Below, in pieces: positions 46,483-54,675 of a stretch of 64,000 bases of DNA (within the stretch, counting starts at the first letter, position 1; each line of letters opens with the position of its first letter). This stretch comes from Mesorhizobium sophorae. GTDB lineage: Bacteria; Pseudomonadota; Alphaproteobacteria; Rhizobiales; Rhizobiaceae. The DNA lies in the NCBI RefSeq assembly GCF_002270415.1, contig NZ_NNRI01000007.1:1426001-1490000 (forward strand), in the 5' to 3' direction. The notes below the pieces were generated by a model. That model did not search any database, was not told where the DNA came from, and was given only the letters and a program-made list of their open reading frames with translations. Both the position numbers and the translations under genes were made by a program.

Positions 46483-46899
46483 TCAGTAACCGTCGCAATT
46501 CTCGGCGATCGCCGCTTGCGAGCTCGCGGTGATGCGATTGTCGGTCACCGCGAAGGTTTCCTGCATCAGCATGTCGTTTTTGGGAAAATCATAGCAGGCG
46601 ATCACGGTGGTGACCCCGCCTTCGCTTTTCTCGATCCGGTGCCGGATCTCCGCACCCGCAACGGCGCCTTGCCATTCATCGATCGAGGCGATGAATTCCT
46701 GCTTGCTCTGCACGATGCCGAGGTCGTCCAGCTTGATGCGGACGTCGTCGGCGAGCAGGTCGGACAGTTCAGTGCGGTCGGCGACCAGGAGGGCCGAATA
46801 CCATCGGCTGATGATGGCGCCATCGTCGGCATAAACTGGACTGATCGAAAACAGCAACGCTGCCGCGACGAAAGTGATCGAACGGCGATCTCCCATCAT
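46483..46899 (-). CDS. small exported NTF2-like hypothetical protein
   Basis: A 138-aa protein with a signal peptide (SITFVAAALLFSISPVYA, then DDGA). The mature 113 residues (IISRWYSALLVADRTELSDL, LADDVRIKLDDL, SKQEFIASIDEW) have the SnoaL/NTF2-like cone-fold pattern. A single cysteine pair may form a disulfide (VIACYDF and ENCDGY). No catalytic assignment is possible. It stands alone between the M3 and carbonic anhydrase genes on the same strand. Confidence 0.72.
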   Translation of the reverse strand: MMGDRRSITFVAAALLFSISPVYADDGAIISRWYSALLVADRTELSDLLADDVRIKLDDLGIVQSKQEFIASIDEWQGAVAGAEIRHRIEKSEGGVTTVIACYDFPKNDMLMQETFAVTDNRITASSQAAIAENCDGY

Positions 46900-46992
46900 G
46901 TGCTGCCTCCGTCTTCCTGTTCGACTATCAGCTCACCCGAAGAGCCGGTTGTCACCTTTCGCTGGCGCGTTCCTTCGGTTCTGGATCATGGT

Positions 46993-47637
46993 CTACGCCA
47001 TCTCCGGCCGTTCGAAATCGCCGGTCTCCTTGTTCATCACCCAGAGTTCGCCGGTCGAAATGTCAAACCAGGCGCCGTGCAGCGACAGCCGCCCCTTGCC
47101 TTCGAGGATCGAGACGCAAGGAAAGGTCCTGAGATTGGCGATGGAATAGCGGATCGAAATACGCTCCAGCGCGGTCTGGCGCTCCGACGCCGTCATGAAC
47201 GTGCTGGAGGACACGGTCTCGGCCGCTGGGGCGATGAGGCTCATCCATTTGCCGATGAAGTCGCCGGGAGACAGCGGTGCGGACGTGGTGTCGAGCGCGG
47301 CGCGGATGCCGCCGCAGCGACCATGGCCCATGACGACGATGTTCTTGACCTTGAGGCTCTGCACGGCGAATTCGAGTGCGGCAGAGGTCGAATGGAACTC
47401 GCCGTCGGGCGCGTAGGGTGGCACCAGATTGCCGACATTGCGCAGCACGAAGAGTTCGCCGGGGCCGGCGTCGAAGATCGCTTCGGGGGCCGCGCGGGAG
47501 TCGCAGCAGGCGACGATCATCGTTTCGGGTGCCTGGCCTTCGCGGGCAAGCTCGCGATAGCGTCCGCTCTCGGTCAGATAGCGGCCGCTCATGAAACTGC
47601 GGTAGCCGGCGAGAAGATGGTCGGGGAGATGGGGCAT
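46993..47637 (-). CDS. beta-class carbonic anhydrase
   Basis: A 214-aa zinc enzyme interconverting CO2 and bicarbonate. The zinc/catalytic dyad motif CCDSR is at residues 44-48, and the second zinc site is MGHGRCGGI near residue 100. ATG 47637 is the start; the open frame continues to 47748 but that extension reads through a repeat element (47687-47795). The C-terminal segment GKGRLSLHGAWFDISTGELW is typical of the family. Confidence 0.9.
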   Translation of the reverse strand: MPHLPDHLLAGYRSFMSGRYLTESGRYRELAREGQAPETMIVACCDSRAAPEAIFDAGPGELFVLRNVGNLVPPYAPDGEFHSTSAALEFAVQSLKVKNIVVMGHGRCGGIRAALDTTSAPLSPGDFIGKWMSLIAPAAETVSSSTFMTASERQTALERISIRYSIANLRTFPCVSILEGKGRLSLHGAWFDISTGELWVMNKETGDFERPEMA

Positions 47638-47686
47638 GGGCGGCGTCTGGAGCCTTTCCGGGTTGGATGCGGCAGCTCGTTGCGGT

Positions 47687-47795
47687 CTAGAGCGGGTCAC
47701 CGTTTCACGGAAACGTCGAACCGCTCTTTCTGTTTTGCTTTGGCGCAATTCCGAACGGAAAACCGCTTCACACTTTTCCTAGAATTGCTCCAGAG
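47687..47795. repeat. ~105-bp intergenic repeat, copy 3
   Basis: Begins CTAGAGCGGGTCACCGTTTC, contains CGAACGGAAAACCGCTTC and ends TTTTCCTAGAATTGCTCCAG. Related to copies at 40824 and 42632. Ends CTAGAGC and GCTCYAG are an imperfect inverted pair. It lies upstream of the carbonic anhydrase gene. Confidence 0.75.
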
Positions 47796-47890
47796 AGCCT
47801 CTAACGGCAAAAGCCTCTTGCGGGCAATGCCGAATTGCAGATGGCTGCCCGCCAATCGCCATCCAAGACGCATGGCTTGAGCTATTGGGT

Positions 47891-48685
47891 TCACGCCCAG
47901 ATGGCGACGGGGATGCCAAAACCGTCGCGGTCCGGAGGGTCGGGAAATGGCCGTGCCTCGCCGCCGGCAATGCGACCGGCAATCAGCATCATCGCCGCCG
48001 CATCGAGAAAATCATCGGCGGCTGCACCGCGCGGCGGCGGCTGATCGAGAAAGCCCATCTCATAGCCATGCCGGCTAAGCAGCGCCTTGCGTTCCGCTAT
48101 GCCGGCCGGATTGATGCTGCCCTTGATCTTCTTCGGCAGCTGCATGGCCTGGTCGCCGTTCAGCCGGCAGAAAGCGACTTCCGGATGCGATTCGAAGATG
48201 CGGCCACGCAATTCGGGCCGGGCGATGAGCAAGGCGTCGATCTCGCGGATCTTGGCAAAAATACCGAAGGCCTGGATCGAAACGCCGCGCGGCGGGTCTG
48301 ATGTGGTCATGGCCACCTCGCTTGCCCGGCGATGCGCGGCATACCAGGCTTCGATGGTGGTGAAGTCGCCCGTATCGGCATAGAGCGCGGCGCGGGACGG
48401 GATCGAAAAGACGCTGGACTGCCGTTGCCCGAGCAATGGCCGCACCAGCGCTTCCGGTCCGCGCCCGCCTTTGCTCGAAAACTCGGGCAGACCGATCGGC
48501 ATGTCGACGGCGAGAACCGCGTCGGCAGGCAGTGATGCAAGCAGGGCTGTGAAACTTGCAAAGACATCGACAGAGGGTGTGGAACCGGGGCTACGAGGTA
48601 TCGAGCCGGGATCGCGCCGCACGGCGATCCAGCCGGCCTTGCAGCCGTCAACGCCGACAGTCACGACGGTCGTGGCCAGGGTCAC
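47891..48685 (-). CDS. DUF429 family protein
   Basis: A 264-aa protein with an RNase H-like fold pattern: VGVDGCKAGWIAVRRD at the start, LAVDMPIGLPEF with conserved Asp, RGPEALVRPLLGQRQSSVFS, FESHPEVAF and AAADDFLDAAAMMLIAGRI. The start is the GTG at 48685 overlapping the pdxY stop (GTGA) with GGGAGGG about 10 bases upstream; the in-frame open region continuing to 49096 lies inside pdxY and is not coding in this frame. Biochemical role is not known; translational coupling to pdxY is firm. Confidence 0.85.
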   Translation of the reverse strand: MTLATTVVTVGVDGCKAGWIAVRRDPGSIPRSPGSTPSVDVFASFTALLASLPADAVLAVDMPIGLPEFSSKGGRGPEALVRPLLGQRQSSVFSIPSRAALYADTGDFTTIEAWYAAHRRASEVAMTTSDPPRGVSIQAFGIFAKIREIDALLIARPELRGRIFESHPEVAFCRLNGDQAMQLPKKIKGSINPAGIAERKALLSRHGYEMGFLDQPPPRGAAADDFLDAAAMMLIAGRIAGGEARPFPDPPDRDGFGIPVAIWA

Positions 48686-49566
48686 GCCCGCCGGTCCCTC
48701 CCCGGATGCGTGAGGTGGCGAAGCTGCACCATCGCCATCGGGTTCGCCAGGCTCTGCGCATCGGTTTCGAGCTGCAGTTCGTCGCCGCCGCGCTTGGCGG
48801 TGCGCGCCAGGATCTCGTAGACCGCCGCCGTGGTCGACTGCAGCGCCTTGATCGCCGGCTGGCCGGACAGGATGCGCGCCAGGTAGACGGCCGCCGTCAG
48901 GTCGCCGAGACCGTTCGGCGGCTTGTCGATGAGGCGGTGCTCGGCCAGCAGCACCTGGTTGCCGTCGAGCAGCAGGTTGCCCGTGCCACCGGTCATCAGC
49001 GACGGCGCCGAGGTGACAAGCATGGTCGATGGCCCGGCGTGAAGGGCGGCCGCGATTACCGATTTCAGGTCGGGCAAGGGTGCGCCGGCCATCCATTCCA
49101 GTTCGTACCGGTTGGGGGTGGCGATGTCGGCGATCGGCATCAGCCGATCACGCATGGCGGCGGCAGTCGGTTCCGGCACGTAGAGGCCACCCGAATCGCC
49201 CATCACCGGGTCGCAGATATAGACGGCGTCAGGCGTCTTTGCCTTCACCACGGCGACCAGCGAGGCGATGGCCTCGGCCTGGCCGGCCTCGCCGAGATAG
49301 CCGGACAGCACGGCGCCGACTTCACCCAGCCACGGCGCACGCTCAAGATCGGCCATCAACGCCTTGAACTGGTCGAGCGGCGGCACGATCCGCGTCGCCC
49401 GCCCATGACCGGGATGCCAGGGCAGGATGATCGTCGGCACCGCCCACACCGGAAAGCCCAGTGTTTCCAGCGCAAAGACAGCCGCCCGGTTGCCGACCGA
49501 GCCGCGCGCGACATGGCTGGAGATGACGATGACCGCACGCGGCGCGTCGGTTTTTTCGGCGCTCAT
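48682..49566 (-). CDS. pdxY: pyridoxal kinase
   Basis: A 294-aa ribokinase-like kinase that phosphorylates pyridoxal to PLP. Blocks seen are VIVISSHVARGSVGNRAAVF (substrate-site SHVxxGxVGN), CDPVMGDSGGLYV, TPNRYELEWMAG and the catalytic GLGDLTAAVYLARI. The usual GTGD catalytic motif reads GLGD here, keeping the Asp. It is the first gene of a pair with DUF429. Confidence 0.9.
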   Translation of the reverse strand: MSAEKTDAPRAVIVISSHVARGSVGNRAAVFALETLGFPVWAVPTIILPWHPGHGRATRIVPPLDQFKALMADLERAPWLGEVGAVLSGYLGEAGQAEAIASLVAVVKAKTPDAVYICDPVMGDSGGLYVPEPTAAAMRDRLMPIADIATPNRYELEWMAGAPLPDLKSVIAAALHAGPSTMLVTSAPSLMTGGTGNLLLDGNQVLLAEHRLIDKPPNGLGDLTAAVYLARILSGQPAIKALQSTTAAVYEILARTAKRGGDELQLETDAQSLANPMAMVQLRHLTHPGRDRRA

Positions 49567-49579
49567 TGTTCTTTGATTC

Positions 49580-49831
49580 CTAACTGCCCCGGATGACGTA
49601 AAGCACGAGCCAGACCATCAGGCCCAGCGTCAGCAGCAGGCCGAGTGTGCGGCCAATGCGCGTGCCCCAGACTTCGATCGGGTCGGCACGGTCGGCATCG
49701 GCCGCGGTGACGTGGTCGCGCATGCCTTTCGTGCTGCGCGCCACAAACGAATTGCCGGCCGGATCCGTCTCGCGCGCGATGCGCTCGAGGATACGGCGCG
49801 ATTCCCTCTCGCTGTCCTGGCGTTCCGCCAT
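49580..49831 (-). CDS. small C-terminally anchored membrane protein
   Basis: An 83-aa product. A charged helical N-terminus (MAERQDSERESRRILERIAR) is followed by a linker and one C-terminal transmembrane helix (TLGLLLTLGLMVWLVLYVI) ending RGS, a tail-anchored layout. ATG 49831 begins the plausible protein; the frame extends to 49915 without family-like sequence. It lies 13 bp downstream of nothing on its own strand except the pdxY start beyond it, and is divergent from lemA. Function unknown. Confidence 0.68.
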   Translation of the reverse strand: MAERQDSERESRRILERIARETDPAGNSFVARSTKGMRDHVTAADADRADPIEVWGTRIGRTLGLLLTLGLMVWLVLYVIRGS

Positions 49832-49995
49832 GATGATGTCCCGTTTCGTCGAGACCTTATCGCGTTCGCGCGGCCAAACACAGGGCCTTGCAACGGCACC
49901 GGGCGTGCCAGGCAAGCGGGCCGACGGTCGGGCGGTTTTCTTGCCCGCCGATTGTGGTAATGCTTCGCATGCAACTTCTACCGAGGGACCTCATC

Positions 49996-50634
49996 ATGTT
50001 CGCCCAGCGCCTTGCTCCACCATCCATGTTCCGCACGCTGCCTGCCTTCCTGATGATGGCGATCGTGCTGCCGCTGCTGGCCGGCTGCGGTTACAACACC
50101 ATCCCGACGGCGGAGGAAAACGCCAAGGCGGCATGGAGCGAGGTGCTGAACCAGTATCAGCGCCGCGCCGACCTCATCCCCAACCTGGTCGAGACGGTCA
50201 AGGGCTATGCCTCGCACGAAAAGGACACGCTCGATGCGGTGGTCGAGGCCCGCGCCAAGGCAACGCAGATAACGGTGACGCCGGAAACGCTGAAGGATCC
50301 CGAAGCCCTCAAGAAGTTCCAGGATGCCCAGGCAGGGCTGACCAGCGCGCTGTCGCGGCTGATCGCGGTATCGGAGGCCTATCCGGACCTCAAGGCGAAC
50401 CAAAATTTCCTGGCGCTGCAGGCACAGCTCGAAGGCACCGAAAACCGCATTGCGGTGGCACGGCGCGACTACATCCAGGCGGTCAAGGACTACAATCTGA
50501 CGCTGAAGACCTTCCCCTCGGTGCTGTGGGCGACCTTCTGGTTCCGCAGCAACCAGCCCTTCGCCAACTTCACCATCGACGATGACAAGCTGCAGACGCC
50601 GAAGGTCGATTTCGGCACCAAGCAGGGCGGATAA
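49996..50634 (+). CDS. lemA: LemA family lipoprotein
   Basis: A 212-aa protein with an N-terminal hydrophobic signal and lipobox LLAGC near residues 28-32, suggesting lipid anchoring. The LemA domain has NQYQRRADLIPNLVETVKGY, and later ENRIAVARRDYIQAVKDYN with FPSVLWA, the family hallmark. GAGGGA (49983-49988) sets ATG 49996. It leads an operon of TPM-domain genes; LemA with TPM (YgcG-like) proteins is a widespread pairing. Confidence 0.9.
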   Translation: MFAQRLAPPSMFRTLPAFLMMAIVLPLLAGCGYNTIPTAEENAKAAWSEVLNQYQRRADLIPNLVETVKGYASHEKDTLDAVVEARAKATQITVTPETLKDPEALKKFQDAQAGLTSALSRLIAVSEAYPDLKANQNFLALQAQLEGTENRIAVARRDYIQAVKDYNLTLKTFPSVLWATFWFRSNQPFANFTIDDDKLQTPKVDFGTKQGG

Positions 50635-50677
50635 CGAGCGCTTGGTGAGTCTGGTCTCTGTCGACCTTGAGCTACGT

Positions 50678-50839
50678 CCCACCCCCCTCTGGCCTGCCGG
50701 CCATCTCCCCCGCAAGGGGGGAGATCGGCAGCTTTGGCGCTTTCGCCAATCGTTTGCGTTGCGGAGAGTACGCTGCCTGTTATGACAGCCAATCTCCCCC
50801 CTTGCGGGGGAGATGGCCGGCAGGCCAGAGGGGGGTGGG
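50678..50839. repeat. perfect 48-bp inverted repeat element
   Basis: Arms 50678-50725 and 50792-50839 are exact reverse complements (48/48), each with an inner hairpin (ATCTCCCCC...GGGGGGAGAT). The 66-bp centre includes GGCAGCTTTGGCGCTTTCGC. It lies between lemA and the first TPM gene, and its right arm contains the apparent GTG start of that gene. Confidence 0.9.
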
Positions 50840-51650
50840 AAGAAACGCCAACCTGGCATTCCTAGCGCTATTTCTCAGCTTCCTCTTCCTCCCGTTCACC
50901 GCCCTCGCCGCCGACCTGCCCGCCCTGACCGGCCGCGTCGTCGACAATGCCGGCATCATCGATGCGGCGACCAAGGCGGCGTTGACGCAGAAGCTTGCCG
51001 ACTTCGAGACAAAAGGCTCCGACCAGATCGTCGTCGCCACCATCAACAATCTCGACGGCGAGGAGATCGAACCTTACGCCAACCGGCTGTTTCGCTTCTG
51101 GAAACTCGGCCAGGCGAAGGAAAACAACGGCGTCCTGCTGCTGGTGGCCAAGGACGACCACAAGATGCGCATCGAGGTCGGGTATGGTCTTGAAGGCACA
51201 CTGACCGACCTGCACACCAAGCTGATCATCGAGAACGACTTGGTGCCGGCCTTCCGCGCCGGCGATTTCTCCGGCGGCATCAGCAAGGCCGTCAACGACA
51301 TGATCATGGTGCTGGAAGGCAATCCGGAGGAGCTGGTGGCGCGTGGCGAGCGCAACCAGCAGGCGCCATTCAATTCCGACGACCTGTTCTTCGCCGTCTT
51401 CATCAGCATCTGGGCGATCATCTTCTTCGGCAGCATCGCGGTCTCCGTCCTGCCGCCGATCTTTGGCCAGAAGCTTGGTCCCGGCCGCTACCGCTGGCTC
51501 GGCATGACCTTCGAGCCACACCGGCGGTCGTCTGGTGGCGGCTGGTCGTCGGGAAGCTCCGGCGGCGGCTGGTCTTCGGGCGGTGGCGGTGGCGGCTTTT
51601 CCGGCGGCGGCGGTTCGTCCGGCGGCGGCGGTTCCTCGGGAAGCTGGTGA
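50835..51650 (+). CDS. TPM-domain protein, copy 1
   Basis: A 271-aa protein. A signal peptide (LAFLALFLSFLFLPFTALAA) is followed by a TPM domain (LTGRVVDNAGIIDAATKAAL; DQIVVATINNLDGEEIEPYA; IEVGYGLEGTLTDLHTKLII), one transmembrane helix, and a Gly/Ser-rich tail ending GGGGSSGSW. There is no ATG near the signal peptide; GTG 50835 after a G-rich stretch is the likely start and falls within the inverted repeat. It is nearly identical to the next gene through the TPM domain. Confidence 0.82.
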   Translation: MGRNANLAFLALFLSFLFLPFTALAADLPALTGRVVDNAGIIDAATKAALTQKLADFETKGSDQIVVATINNLDGEEIEPYANRLFRFWKLGQAKENNGVLLLVAKDDHKMRIEVGYGLEGTLTDLHTKLIIENDLVPAFRAGDFSGGISKAVNDMIMVLEGNPEELVARGERNQQAPFNSDDLFFAVFISIWAIIFFGSIAVSVLPPIFGQKLGPGRYRWLGMTFEPHRRSSGGGWSSGSSGGGWSSGGGGGGFSGGGGSSGGGGSSGSW

Positions 51651-51654
51651 TCGC

Positions 51655-52536
51655 ATGACAACACGCACCGTCAGCCTGTCGAGACCCTGCCGGTTCGCCG
51701 CGGCAGTCCTGGTGGCCGTGACGGCGCTGTTCGTCGGGTTCACGGCCTTTGCCGCCGAGTTGCCGGCGCTGACCGGCCGTGTCGTCGACAATGCCGGCAT
51801 CATCGACACCGCGACCAAGGCGGCACTGACGCAGAAACTCGCCGATTTCGAGACAAAGGGCTCCGACCAGATCGTCGTCGCCACCATCAACAGTCTCGAC
51901 GGCGAGGAGATCGAACCCTACGCCAACCGGCTGTTCCGCTTCTGGAAGCTCGGTCAGGCCGGCGAGAACAATGGCGTGCTTTTGCTGGTGGCCAAGAACG
52001 ACCACAAGATGCGCATCGAGGTCGGCTATGGGCTGGAAGGCACGCTGACCGACCTGCACACCAAGCTGATCATCGAAAACGACATGGTGCCGGCCTTCCG
52101 CGCCGGCGACTTCTCCGGCGGCATCAGCAAGGCCGTCGACGACATGGTCATGGTGCTGGAAGGCAATCCGGAGGAGCTGGAGGCGCGCGGTCAGCGCAAT
52201 CCCGCCCATAACAGCATGCCCATCGACCCCATCGTCGCGGTGTTCCTGATCCTGTGGGGCACAATGTTCTTCGGCGGGTTGGCGATGGCGTTCCTGCCGC
52301 CGACGTTCGGCACAAAGCTGTCGCCGGGCGTGTACAAATGGCTGGGCATGACGTTTCGTTACGGCCGCGGACCGAGCGGATCCTCGGGCAGCAGCTGGAC
52401 AACGGGTTCGTCGTCGGGCAGCGGCTGGTCGTCGGGAAGTTCCGGTGGCGGGTGGTCGTCCGGCTTAAGCAGCGGCGGCGGGTTTTCGGGTGGCGGTGGC
52501 TCATCCGGTGGTGGCGGTTCTTCAGGAAGCTGGTGA
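51655..52536 (+). CDS. TPM-domain protein, copy 2
   Basis: A 293-aa protein with signal peptide (residues about 12-34, ending FAAE), TPM domain nearly identical to copy 1, a transmembrane helix (AVFLILWGTMFFGGLAMAFL) and a longer Gly/Ser/Trp tail with extra SSGSGWSS-type units. ATG 51655 is 4 bp after the stop of copy 1. The duplication is recent over the TPM core but the signal peptides and tails differ. Confidence 0.9.
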   Translation: MTTRTVSLSRPCRFAAAVLVAVTALFVGFTAFAAELPALTGRVVDNAGIIDTATKAALTQKLADFETKGSDQIVVATINSLDGEEIEPYANRLFRFWKLGQAGENNGVLLLVAKNDHKMRIEVGYGLEGTLTDLHTKLIIENDMVPAFRAGDFSGGISKAVDDMVMVLEGNPEELEARGQRNPAHNSMPIDPIVAVFLILWGTMFFGGLAMAFLPPTFGTKLSPGVYKWLGMTFRYGRGPSGSSGSSWTTGSSSGSGWSSGSSGGGWSSGLSSGGGFSGGGGSSGGGGSSGSW

Positions 52537-52545
52537 GACAAGATC

Positions 52546-53184
52546 ATGGCGACACGACCGATCAGCCCGGAAGATCATGAGCGCATCGCCACTGCGATCC
52601 GCGCCGCCGAAACCAGGACCGATGGCGAGATCTACTGCGTCATGGCGCATGCCAGCGACGGCTATTTCTTCCCGGCCGCCTTCATGGTGACGGCAGGCAT
52701 GCTGATCGTCAGCCTTGCCGTTGGTTATGGGCTGGAGGCCTGGTGGCTGTCGATCCGGCTGCCGCATTTCGTCATCGCCCAGCTGCTGGCGCTGGCCTGC
52801 GTGCTGGCCTTGTTGTGGGCGCTGCCCGGCCTGCGCATCCATCTGGTACCAAGGCGGATGCGTTATCAGGCGGCGCACGCCAATGCGATCAAGCAGTTCC
52901 TCGCCCGCAACGTCCACCGCACCGCGGCGCGCACCGGCGTGCTGGTGTTCGTCTCGATCGCCGAACGCTACGCCGAGGTGGTCGCCGATTCGGGCATCGA
53001 TGCCAAAGTCGGCCAGCATGTCTGGGATGGCGTGGTGCGCGACTTGACCGCGCATGCCGGCGACGACCGGCTTGCCGATGGCTTCGTCAAGGCGATCGAA
53101 ACGGTGGGCGCGGTGCTGTCCGAGCATTTCCCGGTCACGTCGAGCGACACCAACGAACTCGACGACCATCTCGTCGAGATCTGA
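52546..53184 (+). CDS. TPM-domain protein, third short form
   Basis: A 212-aa protein lacking a signal peptide. The N-terminus has ISPEDHERIATAIRAAETRTDGEIY, two transmembrane helices span about 47-67 and 77-97, and the C-terminal half continues TPM-like (GVLVFVSIAERYAEVVADSG; AHAGDDRLADGFVKAIETVG). It starts 9 bp after copy 2, completing lemA-TPM-TPM-TPM. A membrane complex with the other two is likely by context. Confidence 0.83.
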   Translation: MATRPISPEDHERIATAIRAAETRTDGEIYCVMAHASDGYFFPAAFMVTAGMLIVSLAVGYGLEAWWLSIRLPHFVIAQLLALACVLALLWALPGLRIHLVPRRMRYQAAHANAIKQFLARNVHRTAARTGVLVFVSIAERYAEVVADSGIDAKVGQHVWDGVVRDLTAHAGDDRLADGFVKAIETVGAVLSEHFPVTSSDTNELDDHLVEI

Positions 53185-53302
53185 GCCTCTCCAAAACGGT
53201 CTCGAAGCCACTTCACCGACGCGATGATCGTCTGTGAGAAAGCGGTCGGCGGGCCGCGCGGACTCTTGCAATCGGGCAATGCGGGTTTATGGTTAAGAAA
53301 TC

Positions 53303-53809
53303 ATGAATACGCTGACGATCGACATAAGGAAGGCCGAACCGAGCGACGCAGGCGCCATCGCCGAGGTGCACCTGCAGGCCTGGCGCGGCGCCTATTCCGG
53401 CATCATTCCACACCGCACGCTGACATCGATGATCAACCGCCGTGGCGCCGATTGGTGGGCGAATGCCATCCGCCGCGCCGCCACCGTGCTGGTCGTCGAA
53501 ATCGGCGGCAACATCGCCGGCTATGCCACGATCGGCAAGAACCGGGCCCGGGAACTCAGGCAGCAAGGCGAAATCTACGAATTGTACCTGCGCCCGGAAT
53601 ATCAGGGCATCGGGCTCGGCAGCCGTTTGTTCGCGGCAGCCAAGGCGCGTCTGGCCGATCACGGGCTGAAGGGGATGGTGGTGTGGGCGCTGGAAGACAA
53701 CCAGAACGCACTCGCCTTCTACGCCGGCGCCGGCGGCCGTGATGTTGCCGAGGGTGTCGAAATCTTCGAGCAGAAGGCGCTGAAGAAGGTCGCTTTCGTC
53801 TGGGAGTGA
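53303..53809 (+). CDS. GNAT family N-acetyltransferase
   Basis: A 168-aa acetyl-CoA-dependent acyltransferase. Motif A is EYQGIGLGSRLFAAAKARL, preceded by EIYELYLRP. The N-terminal IRKAEPSDAGAIAEVHLQAW and the WRGAYSGIIP block place it in the RimI-like group that often acts on small amines or antibiotics. Substrate unknown. It stands 118 bp after the TPM operon. Confidence 0.87.
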   Translation: MNTLTIDIRKAEPSDAGAIAEVHLQAWRGAYSGIIPHRTLTSMINRRGADWWANAIRRAATVLVVEIGGNIAGYATIGKNRARELRQQGEIYELYLRPEYQGIGLGSRLFAAAKARLADHGLKGMVVWALEDNQNALAFYAGAGGRDVAEGVEIFEQKALKKVAFVWE

Positions 53810-53923
53810 CGGCCCGGCCTTTCGGCCACTGTGTCCACCTGACCCTACCCAGCACCATTCGCCGCATTGCGCCGCCGCGCCTCGCCCGCTATCGATCTTT
53901 CATCGATAAGAGGGACAAAGCCC

Positions 53924-54457
53924 ATGCGCATTGAAGCCATAGCCAGCGGAAAGAATCCGCCTGAGGACGTCAACGTCATCATCGAGGTGCCGATCGGTGG
54001 CGAGCCGATCAAATACGAGATGGACAAGGAGGCCGGCACGCTGTTCGTCGACCGCTTCCTGCACACCTCGATGCGCTACCCCGGCAATTACGGCTTCGTG
54101 CCGCACACGCTGTCGGGCGACGGTGATCCGATCGACGTGCTGGTCTGCAACACCCGTGCGCTGGTGCCGGGTTGCGTCATCAACGTCAGGCCGATCGGCG
54201 TGCTGATCATGGAAGACAATGCCGGCCAGGACGAAAAGATCATCGCCGTGCCGTCACCCAAGCTGACGCTGCGCTACGAGAACGTCACCGAATACACCCA
54301 GTTGCCCGACATCACGCGCCAGCAGGTGCAGCACTTCTTCGAGCACTACAAGGATCTCGAGCCCGGCAAATGGGTCAAGATCGAAGGCTGGCACGATTCC
54401 AAATACGCCAAGAAGATGATCCTCGACGCAATCGCGCGGGCCAAGGCGAGCAAGTAA
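53924..54457 (+). CDS. ppa: inorganic pyrophosphatase
   Basis: A 177-aa family I soluble pyrophosphatase hydrolysing PPi to two phosphates. The signature DGDPIDVLV carries the metal-binding aspartates; [20 protein letters not shown] and [17 protein letters not shown] precede it, and [18 protein letters not shown] ends the core. AGAGGG upstream supports ATG 53924; the upstream open frame is not family-like. Confidence 0.95.
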   Translation: MRIEAIASGKNPPEDVNVIIEVPIGGEPIKYEMDKEAGTLFVDRFLHTSMRYPGNYGFVPHTLSGDGDPIDVLVCNTRALVPGCVINVRPIGVLIMEDNAGQDEKIIAVPSPKLTLRYENVTEYTQLPDITRQQVQHFFEHYKDLEPGKWVKIEGWHDSKYAKKMILDAIARAKASK

Positions 54458-54462
54458 CTCAG

Positions 54463-54646
54463 CTTCGTCATCCCAGGGCGGAGCGGGAGCGAAGCGACGC
54501 GCAGACCCTGGGATCCATGCCGTGATGCCTGTCGCGGACGCGGCGGAACAGAATTCTGCACCGCTGCGGCGTTGTGATTTCGCGGCATGGATCCTCGGGT
54601 CTGCGCTGCGTCGCTACGCTCCTTGCTCCGCCCGTGGATGACGAAG
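54463..54646. repeat. large inverted-repeat element after ppa
   Basis: Left arm starts CTTCGTCATCCCAGGGCGGA and runs to GGATCCATGCCG (about 54525). The right arm (54583-54646) is its imperfect inverted copy (GGCATGGATCCTCGGGTCTG and CTCCGCCCGTGGATGACGAAG). It separates convergent ppa and the frameshifted gene and may end both transcripts. Confidence 0.8.
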
Positions 54647-54675
54647 TTACGGGCGCTGCGGCCAATCCGACGAGC

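Noticed and set aside
47638..47748. N-terminal extension of the carbonic anhydrase
   Set aside because: The extra codons read through the 47687-47795 repeat and are absent from the family; ATG 47637 fits.
48686..49096. N-terminal extension of the DUF429 gene
   Set aside because: Lies entirely inside pdxY in another frame; the GTGA junction gives a natural start.
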